Below are positions 57,926 to 64,000 of a stretch of 64,000 nucleotides of DNA, piece after piece. The translations under genes were made by a program, and so were the position numbers. Under the pieces are notes generated by a model. The model was not told where the DNA came from. It did no database searches and was given only the letters and a program-made list of their open reading frames with translations. This stretch comes from Bryobacteraceae bacterium (GTDB lineage Bacteria > Acidobacteriota > Terriglobia > Bryobacterales > Bryobacteraceae). The DNA lies in the NCBI GenBank assembly GCA_030041495.1, contig JASHNT010000024.1:20962-84961 (forward strand), read 5' to 3'. Numbering within the stretch: the stretch's first letter is position 1; each line of letters opens with the position of its first letter.

Positions 57926-58956
57926 TGACGCGCGACGAAGCCATCGACTTCTACAACAGCGGCGATCTCATCGCGATGGGCATGGAAGCCGACGCCGTGC
58001 GCAACAAGCTGCATCCGGACAACGTGGTTAGCTACATCATCGACCGCAACATCAACTACACGAATTTCTGCACCGAGTATTGCAGCTTCTGCGCGTTTTA
58101 CCGCCCGGTGGGGCACGCCGAAGGCTACGTGCATCCCAAGGAAGTGATCTTCCAAAAGATTCAGGAGACCCTCGATCTGGGCGGCACCGGGATTCTGATG
58201 CAGGGGGGCCTGCATCCGGATTTGAAGATCGAATGGTATGAGGATCTGCTGCGGTCGATCAAACAGCGTTTCGATATCTGGTGCCACTGCTTCTCCGCAC
58301 CGGAGATCGTCAACATTGCGAAAGTCAGCGGGCTGAGTCTATATGACACGCTGGCGCGGCTGAGGGATGCCGGCCTGGATTCGCTGCCCGGCGGCGGAGC
58401 CGAGATTCTGGACGACGAGGTGCGCCGGCGCATCAGCCGGCTGAAGAGCTCCGTCCAGGATTGGATCGACGTGCACCGCGCCTGCGCGCAGGCGGGTTTG
58501 CGCTCGACCGCGACGATGATGTTCGGCACCGGCGAGACCATCGAACAGCGCCTGAATCATCTGGACATCGTGCGCAACCTTCAGGAGGAGACCGGCGGCA
58601 ATTTCACCGCGTTTATTCCGTGGAGTTTTCAACGCGAGAACACGTCGCTCGGCCGCTTCGTGAAAGAAGAGGCGACGGCGGTGGAATATCTGAAGATGCT
58701 GGCCCTGTCGCGAGTTTACCTGGAAAACATCCTGAACGTTCAATCCTCGTGGGTGACTCCGGGCTTGAAGACCTGCCAGTTGGGGCTGCGTTTTGGAGGC
58801 AACGACGTCGGCAGCATCATGATCGAAGAGAACGTAGTGAGTGCGGCGGGCGCGCACCATCGCGCCAGCGAAGAGGAGTTGCGGCGTTTGATTCGCGGCG
58901 CGGGCTTCATCCCCAAGCAGCGCGATTCCCTGTACCGCACTTATTTCCTGAACTGA
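57922..58956 (+). CDS. mqnC: cyclic dehypoxanthinyl futalosine synthase (radical SAM)
   Basis: The 344-residue protein begins MMTRDEAIDFYNSGDLIAMG and carries the radical-SAM cluster motif NFCTEYCSFCAFYRP (CxxxCxxC), GGTGILMQGGLHPDLKIEWYEDLL, DSLPGGGAEILDDEVRRRISR and MMFGTGETIEQRLNHL. It forms the carbocycle of the menaquinone precursor. It follows mqnA with overlapping ATGA. The mqnB, mqnD and mqnE genes are not in the window. Confidence 0.96.
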   Translation: MMTRDEAIDFYNSGDLIAMGMEADAVRNKLHPDNVVSYIIDRNINYTNFCTEYCSFCAFYRPVGHAEGYVHPKEVIFQKIQETLDLGGTGILMQGGLHPDLKIEWYEDLLRSIKQRFDIWCHCFSAPEIVNIAKVSGLSLYDTLARLRDAGLDSLPGGGAEILDDEVRRRISRLKSSVQDWIDVHRACAQAGLRSTATMMFGTGETIEQRLNHLDIVRNLQEETGGNFTAFIPWSFQRENTSLGRFVKEEATAVEYLKMLALSRVYLENILNVQSSWVTPGLKTCQLGLRFGGNDVGSIMIEENVVSAAGAHHRASEEELRRLIRGAGFIPKQRDSLYRTYFLN

Positions 58957-61085
58957 TGCAACTTGAATCTATAGCGGCGCGTCCTACGGGGGTGCGCTTT
59001 TTCGTAATACTAGCGGCCGGTTTGGCCGTGGCATGTTCGTGCGCCTCGGGAGAGCCCAAAGAGTCCGAGTCCAAACAATCGGTAGCCACGCTGTTTCATT
59101 CGTTGCCTCTACGCTTTGAACAGGACCCGCGTGGGTATTGGATCGCGGGTGGAATCGGCTACGCCTTCGGATTCACGCCTACTTCGGTGAATCTACGTGT
59201 GCCGGATGGAAGGGTGCGGCTGACTTTCGAAGGCGCCGGCCGAACAAAGGGCGGCGAGTGGGAGGCGTCGGAGAAGATGCTGGCTCCGACCAGTTACTTT
59301 AAGGGTAAGACTTTCCGGTCGGCCGAGGCTTTTTCGCGCCTGCGGCGCACACATCTCTATCCGGGCATCGACGTTGTGTATTACGGAACGGGCGGGCGCT
59401 TGGAATACGATTTCGATCTGGCGCCCGGCGCCGACCCCTCCCGCATCCGGATGCGGTTTGAGGGCGCTCAGGAAGTTCACTTAAACGAATCCGGCGGCGT
59501 GGTTCTGAAAACCCCCTCTGGCGATATCGTGCAACAGCTTCCCGTGGTGTACCAGAAGCGCTCCTCGGGGGAGACCGTGGCGGTGACCGCGGCGTATCGG
59601 ATCCGGCGCGATGGAACCATAGGGGTGAAGCTGGGTGCCTACGACCGCAGCCAGGCGCTGGTGATCGACCCGTCGATTCTCTACGATTTCTGGTTCACCG
59701 GCACCAATGCCCAGGAAGGCATTTCGCTCGCACATGACGGGCAGGGTTACGAGTATCTGGCGGGTTGGACGTACTCGCCAGATTTCTCGGCCGGCGCTAA
59801 TGGTTACGATCCCAATTACAACAGCGACAAGGATTGTTTCCTGGTGAAATTCAACCCGTTTGCCTCAGCGGGGCAGTCCGTGATTGTTTACTCGACCTAC
59901 TTCGGGGGCCAGTTCGACGATGACATGCGCTCCATGGTGGTGGACGCGAGCGGGAACATGTACTTCGGCGGGACGACAATCTCCACCAACATTCCTATGT
60001 CGGCCAACGCCTATCAGGGAACGCTCCCCAACACCAACGCGATCACCAACGGATTCGTGGCGGAGATCAACAGCAACGATTTCACCTCGAACGCATTGAT
60101 TTATTCCTCCTATTACGGAGGCGCGAATGAGTTGGTGGTCAATGGCGTGGCCGCGTTCAACGGCTATCTTTACGCTACCGGATGGACCGAAACTTCGGAT
60201 CTTTCCGCCACGGCGGGCAGCCCGTTTCAGCCCGCGCTCGCCGGCAGTTACGATGCCTTCATCGCGGTGTTCGATCCCTCGCAGTCGACCGCTGCCGACA
60301 CGCTGGCGTACGCTTCCTATCTGGGCGGATCGTCGGAGGATGTGGGCAACTCCATTGACGTCGACCAGAACGGGAATGCGTATATCACCGGCTACACTTT
60401 TTCCATCAATTTCCCGATCGCCGGCAATGCTTTCCAGCCGACTTACAATGACGGCGGCGGAGACGCATTTTTGTCGGTCGTTAACCCGGGCACTGGCGCG
60501 TTGACCTATTCGACGTTCGTGGGTGGAACGGGCATTGACGCGGCTACAAAAGTTCAAGTAGACCCGGCCACGGGCAATGTGGCCCTGGCCGGATTCACTT
60601 TCTCGACGGATTTTCCGCTCACCGTGAATGCCGCTCAGCCGATTTACGGCGGCGGTTGCGATGCTTTTATCGCGGTGATTAATCCCGCCGCGGCGAGCCC
60701 GGCCAATGCGTTGATCTACGGCACCTATTATGGAGGTAGCGATGTCGATGTGGCGTACGACATGCGTTACGCCAACGGTCTGTACTACATAGTTGGCTAC
60801 ACCTATTCGCAGGACTTGCCGGTAACCGCGAATGCGCTCAATGCGGAATCGGCGGGCGGCGGAACGGATGGTTTTGAAGCCATCATCGATCCGAACAACG
60901 CGCTAGCCTACTCCAGTTACATTACAGGAGATGGCGACCAGGTGGCGATTGGAGTGGATTACGACGCCTCCGGAAACATCTACGCCACCGGTTACGCCAC
61001 GGGGAATATTTTCCCCAACCAGACCCCGCCGCATCGCACTCCCGGCGAGTATGACGTATTTTTCCTGCTGCTCAGCCCGCATTAA
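58956..61085 (+). CDS. exported SBBP-repeat beta-propeller protein
   Basis: The ATG shares its A with the mqnC stop (TGATG), giving 709 residues; the open frame upstream is antisense-like shadow. A signal peptide (FFVILAAGLAVACSCAS, possible lipobox) is followed by an N-terminal beta region (LPLRFEQDPRGYWIAGG, PGIDVVYYGTGGRLEYDFDLAPGADP) and then repeats with the SBBP pattern: VYSTYFGGQFDDDMRSMVVDASGNMYFGG, YASYLGGSSEDVGNSIDVDQNGNAYITGYT, YSTFVGGTGIDAATKVQVDPATGNVALAGFT, YGTYYGGSDVDVAYDM. It is probably a cell-surface or secreted propeller; binding partner unknown. SBBP proteins are numerous in acidobacteria. Confidence 0.9.
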   Translation: MQLESIAARPTGVRFFVILAAGLAVACSCASGEPKESESKQSVATLFHSLPLRFEQDPRGYWIAGGIGYAFGFTPTSVNLRVPDGRVRLTFEGAGRTKGGEWEASEKMLAPTSYFKGKTFRSAEAFSRLRRTHLYPGIDVVYYGTGGRLEYDFDLAPGADPSRIRMRFEGAQEVHLNESGGVVLKTPSGDIVQQLPVVYQKRSSGETVAVTAAYRIRRDGTIGVKLGAYDRSQALVIDPSILYDFWFTGTNAQEGISLAHDGQGYEYLAGWTYSPDFSAGANGYDPNYNSDKDCFLVKFNPFASAGQSVIVYSTYFGGQFDDDMRSMVVDASGNMYFGGTTISTNIPMSANAYQGTLPNTNAITNGFVAEINSNDFTSNALIYSSYYGGANELVVNGVAAFNGYLYATGWTETSDLSATAGSPFQPALAGSYDAFIAVFDPSQSTAADTLAYASYLGGSSEDVGNSIDVDQNGNAYITGYTFSINFPIAGNAFQPTYNDGGGDAFLSVVNPGTGALTYSTFVGGTGIDAATKVQVDPATGNVALAGFTFSTDFPLTVNAAQPIYGGGCDAFIAVINPAAASPANALIYGTYYGGSDVDVAYDMRYANGLYYIVGYTYSQDLPVTANALNAESAGGGTDGFEAIIDPNNALAYSSYITGDGDQVAIGVDYDASGNIYATGYATGNIFPNQTPPHRTPGEYDVFFLLLSPH

Positions 61086-61386
61086 CGGGCTTGGGGGCGA
61101 CCGGCCATCGAGCTTCAATTCGCGGAAAAGCGCCCCGCGGGAATGCAAACCTCAAAGCCGACTTTATAAAAGGACGCATCCCCAATCGCGCAATCAAGCC
61201 GCAGGACTCAGCCGCGGTTTCCACGTCCAACGCGATCATGACGGGCGAGCGCAGGGAGGACTTCGGAGCGGATTCAGACACTGAGAACACTTCTAGCCGA
61301 AGGCCTTGACCGGGCGAACTGGCGCCAGCCCGGCGCCTTTATGGGAACAGCGCCCTAAAGGTTTTCTAAAAGTTTCTAAGAAAACG
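61086..61386. other. gene-free interval with two small hairpins
   Basis: No gene is supported here. GGCGCC pairs with GGCGCC across a five-base loop at 61321-61337 and is followed by TTT, a weak terminator candidate for the SBBP gene. GTTTTCT pairs with AGAAAAC at 61361-61385, next to the stop of the AT-hook-like gene on the other strand. Each could end a transcript on one strand. Confidence 0.4.
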
Positions 61387-61581
61387 TTAGGCAGCGACGC
61401 TGTCTTTGGGCTTGTTCTTGCTGCCTGGCGGCCGTCCGCGGCGCTTCAGAGCCGTCATCCAGGCAGGCGGCCGTCCACGGCGCTTGCCGCGCCCTCGAGC
61501 GAGCCGCTCCAGAGTCACGATAGCTTCTTCCACTTGTTCCCGCTCCTGCCGTAACTCGGCGAGCATTTTCAGAACGTCCAT
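61387..61581 (-). CDS. small basic protein with two AT-hook-like motifs (64 aa)
   Basis: MDVLKMLAELRQEREQVEEA is followed by IVTLERLARGRGKRRGRPPA, then WMTALKRRGRPPGSKNKPKD. The first half is a charged coiled-coil helix, the second half is basic with two RGRPP cores typical of minor-groove AT-hooks. The start has GTGGAG seven bases before it. I recall this as a recurring short protein in acidobacteria with no defined role; DNA binding is inferred. It is monocistronic. Confidence 0.7.
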   Translation of the reverse strand: MDVLKMLAELRQEREQVEEAIVTLERLARGRGKRRGRPPAWMTALKRRGRPPGSKNKPKDSVAA

Positions 61582-61740
61582 TATTGGTCTCCACTTTCTC
61601 AGGCGGGTGCGAGCCTGGTTTCTGAAAAACGAACAGGAGAGGCTGAATCGCCCCGATCCTGTCTTACAAAGTTTACTTCCGTTCCCTATGAAATTCAAGA
61701 TATCTGTTCTGAAAACAGAACAAAATTGATTTTCTCGCCC

Positions 61741-63052
61741 CTATTTTACCGCGAGTGGGGCCTTGCGCCGCCAGAACCGGTAGAACGGCAAACCGGCGAG
61801 AATCACCACCAGCCCGATGCCGGTTTCGCGCGGGGAAGCGAGCAGGGTTGCGTACAGCAGTACCATTGCAACCAAAACAAACAAAAGAGGTACCACCGGA
61901 TAACCCGGTACCCGGTAGGGACGCTCCAGGTCCGGGAGCTTACGGCGCAAAACCACAACGGAGGCAGCCGTCATAGGGTACAAGATCCAACTGGGAAAAA
62001 TTGCCAATGTGTAAAGTTCGTCATAGTGGCCGCTGCGCAGGATCACGCTGGACCAGACGCCCAGTAGAGCAATTCCGGAGGAAGGAGTGAGAAAACGCGG
62101 ATGGATACTGGGGGCGGCGCGAAAAAAAATAACCGCCCTGCTCCATGGCGAACAGCACGCGGGAACCGGAAAGCAGAGATCCGTTCAAGGTCGCAAAAAT
62201 CGAAATCAGCACCGCCAGGCCGACCACGGACTCGCCGTGAACGCCGGCGATACGGCGCATCATGTCCGCGGCGACGCGGCTGCCGGCAGCCACCTTCCGG
62301 GCTGGAGAGCACGCTGAAATAGGCGAGATTGGCGGCCAGATAAACCACGATCACCGCGCGCGGCAAATTGCGGCCGGGGCGCTCGATTTCCGATCCCGCG
62401 ATGGCGGCGTTATTCCAGCCGTCGTAAGCCCATAAAGCTGCCACCAGAGCTTTGAAGAATCCCCGGAACCCGCCGGGAACGGGAGTGACGGCGGTGTGCA
62501 AATCTCCGGGGATCGAAACGCGGGAGAACATTGCGGCGATCACGCTGGCGCCGATCAGCGCCAGCTTCAAGGCGGTCAGGGCCACTTGCGCATTGCCTCC
62601 CAGCCGCACCCCGCGATAATTTCCCGCAGCCACCAGCGCAATCAGGGCGATGGCCGCGAGCTGTTCCCAGCGAATCTCGAGCGCCTTCCAGCCAGGGCCG
62701 ATGGAAAAAGGGATGATAGGTCGCCAACAGGGTGGCCAGGGCGGCAATGGAGGCGCTCTTCGCCACCCAGGGCTGGGTCCATCCGTAGATGAATCCGAAA
62801 AACGGGCCGTAGGCGGCATTCAAATAAACGTATTCGCCGCCGGCTTCCGGCAGCATGGCGGAAAGCTCGGCGTAGGCCAGCGCTCCGAACAAAGTCAAAA
62901 CTCCTCCGACTATCCAGACCGCGAAGACGCGTCCGGGGGAGCCCACTCAGAGCACCATTTCCGAAGGGACGCGGAAAATGCCGCTGCCAATCACGGTCCC
63001 CACGATGATGGAAATGCGGACCAAAGTCCGAGTGCGCGCCGCAGTTCAGGTT
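61741..63052 (-). pseudogene. APC-superfamily amino-acid permease, multiply disrupted
   Basis: The pieces together make one transporter: PELRRALGLWSA | ISIIVGTVIGSGIFRVPSEM | VGSPGRVFAVWIVGGVLTLF ... YHPF | SIGPGWKALEIRWEQLAAIA ... YFSVLSSPE | VAAGSRVAADMMRRIAG ... GGYFF | RAAPSIHPRFLTPSSGIALL ... YRFWRRKAPLAVK. The breaks are: a missing base near 63014; an in-frame TGA at 62947-62949; an extra base in the A5 run at 62705-62709; an extra base near 62291-62297; and an extra base in the A8 run at 62122-62129. The start codon is not found. This was a member of the amino-acid/polyamine/organocation family. It begins at the end of a sodium:solute symporter gene. Confidence 0.85.
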
Positions 63053-64000
63053 TGGCCGCGTGTCTCCTCGCGAAGACAGAACGACGCGAGCACTCCCGCG
63101 CCGCCGGTAGCCACGGTTCCAATCAGCACATACCAGGTGAAGGCGATCGAAGTGGCGAAACGGACGTATAACATCAGGGCCATTCCAACGGCCATTCCGA
63201 AGATCGCGGCCTTCTCGCCCACGCGCGGCGCGAGCACGCCCAGCAAGAACACGCCCAGCAGCGATCCGTACAAGACCGAGGCGATCGAGAGTCCCGCCTC
63301 GAACACTCCGCCCCAATGCCGGGCCACAACCGCGACTCCGAACAGAAGCACACCCCAGGCCACGGTGACTCGACGGGCCAGCCGGACGCCGCGAGCCGGT
63401 TCGAGCCCCGGGCGCAGGAAATCGATTACCGTCGCCGAAGCCAGCGAGTTCAGCGCAGCGGAAAGATTCGACATCGCCGCGGCCAGGATCGCCGCCATCA
63501 CCAGCCCGGCGACGCCCGCCGGCAAGTAGGTCCAGACAAATAGAGGATAGACGCGATCCATGACCGCGGGTGGCTGCCAGTGATGAATCGAATATAGAGT
63601 GAACAGGCACACCCCGATCACCAGGAATAAAGTGAATTGCGCCGCGACCAATACCCAGCTCGCGAGCAAAGCCGCCCGGCTCTCGCGCTGATTGCGAGCC
63701 GCGAGCAGCCTCTGCACCATAAGCTGGTCCGTCCCGTGGCTGGCGGTGGTGAGGAAGCATCCGCCCAGGATCCCGGCCCAGAAGCTGTAGTTGCGCGCAA
63801 AGAACGCGGCGGGAGCTCCTAGCTGGAAATCGAGCACCCGCAGTTTTCCCAGCGGCGCGGCGAGTGAAATTACCTGCGCCCAACCGCCGGGAATCTGGTG
63901 CAGGATCGCGGCGAGGCTCAAGGCTGCGCCGCCCAGATACAGCGCCATCTGCGCCACGTCGGTCCAGATGACGGCCTTCATGCCGCCTTCGTATGTATAG
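63046..64000 (-). CDS. sodium:solute symporter (SSS) family, partial
   Basis: The gene enters from the right edge; the reading frame is open to base 64000 (YTYEGGMKAVIWTDVAQM at the edge). About eight membrane helices are visible (for example ALYLGGAALSLAAILHQ, FWAGILGGCFLTTASHGTDQLMVQRL, VLVAAQFTLFLVIGVCLF, LPAGVAGLVMAAILAAAMSNLSAALNSLASATVIDFLRP). The motif GLVMAAILAAAMSNLSAALNS is the SSS signature. It imports a solute (sugar, amino acid or vitamin) with sodium; substrate unknown. The stop overlaps the broken permease region. Confidence 0.88.
   Translation of the reverse strand, partial: YTYEGGMKAVIWTDVAQMALYLGGAALSLAAILHQIPGGWAQVISLAAPLGKLRVLDFQLGAPAAFFARNYSFWAGILGGCFLTTASHGTDQLMVQRLLAARNQRESRAALLASWVLVAAQFTLFLVIGVCLFTLYSIHHWQPPAVMDRVYPLFVWTYLPAGVAGLVMAAILAAAMSNLSAALNSLASATVIDFLRPGLEPARGVRLARRVTVAWGVLLFGVAVVARHWGGVFEAGLSIASVLYGSLLGVFLLGVLAPRVGEKAAIFGMAVGMALMLYVRFATSIAFTWYVLIGTVATGGAGVLASFCLREETRGQT

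Noticed and set aside
58461..58955. Upstream extension of the SBBP gene into mqnC
   Set aside because: The extension is a shadow of mqnC in another frame; the ATG at 58956 starts a signal peptide and overlaps the mqnC stop.
61361..61385. GTTTTCT/AGAAAAC hairpin as an intrinsic terminator
   Set aside because: The stem is only seven AT-rich pairs and has no clear T-tract; a terminator cannot be claimed.
1..64000. Transposase, integrase, tRNA or CRISPR signals that would show a mobile island
   Set aside because: I found no transposase or integrase motifs, no cloverleaf-like gene and no regular repeat-spacer array in the window.

Overview
The window is GC-rich chromosomal DNA that most resembles a soil acidobacterium of the Solibacter/Bryobacter group. 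Three proteins belong to the TIGR03435 family and one ends in a TIGR03437 domain; both families are expanded in Candidatus Solibacter. PQQ dehydrogenases, Ser/Thr kinases with TolB-like propellers and futalosine-route menaquinone genes fit as well. This is inference from gene content. I see no rRNA, tRNA, CRISPR array, insertion sequence or phage genes.

Bases 1-13.8 kb, mostly minus strand, hold ordinary functions: a PQQ dehydrogenase, an ABC exporter whose permease is fused to an amidohydrolase-like domain, a small DMT pair, a GH63-like glucosidase, YraN, a methyltransferase, a SpoIIE-type phosphatase, a LOG-family protein and LpxD. Bases 15.1-19.3 kb form an exopolysaccharide control and export operon: CpsB-type phosphatase, NusG-like antiterminator, Wza-like exporter, and a Wzz domain fused to a degenerate M48 peptidase. 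A large Ser/Thr kinase follows. Bases 22.6-28.4 kb carry an SH3 lipoprotein and an O-acetylation module (MBOAT acyltransferase plus two SGNH hydrolases). Bases 28.4-37.8 kb mix toxin-antitoxin genes (VapBC-like, orphan HicB-like, Barstar-like, HigBA-like) with an amidohydrolase, a GDSL esterase, a metallo-beta-lactamase-fold protein and aceE.

The outstanding feature is 37837-41709 on the minus strand. It is a compact five-gene operon of a QueC-like, a TGT-like, a CD-NTase, a two-helix SLATT-type membrane effector and an OGG-like HhH glycosylase. This is the gene content of type IV CBASS anti-phage defence. It is flanked by a HigBA-like pair on one side and about 0.9 kb of gene-poor DNA on the other. 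The CD-NTase starts with an unusual run of glycines, relevant to the idea that the QueC/TGT-like partners modify its N-terminus.

Bases 42.6-64 kb return to housekeeping and accessory genes: an ECF sigma / membrane protein / TIGR03435 operon, fabD, a dihydrouridine synthase, two paralogous single-haem cytochromes, a PadR regulator, rnhA, a small glycan operon, mqnA-mqnC, an SBBP-repeat surface protein, and a sodium:solute symporter running off the end. This part has several decayed genes: a small membrane protein, an antitoxin, a TIGR03435 gene and an amino-acid permease with five separate lesions.
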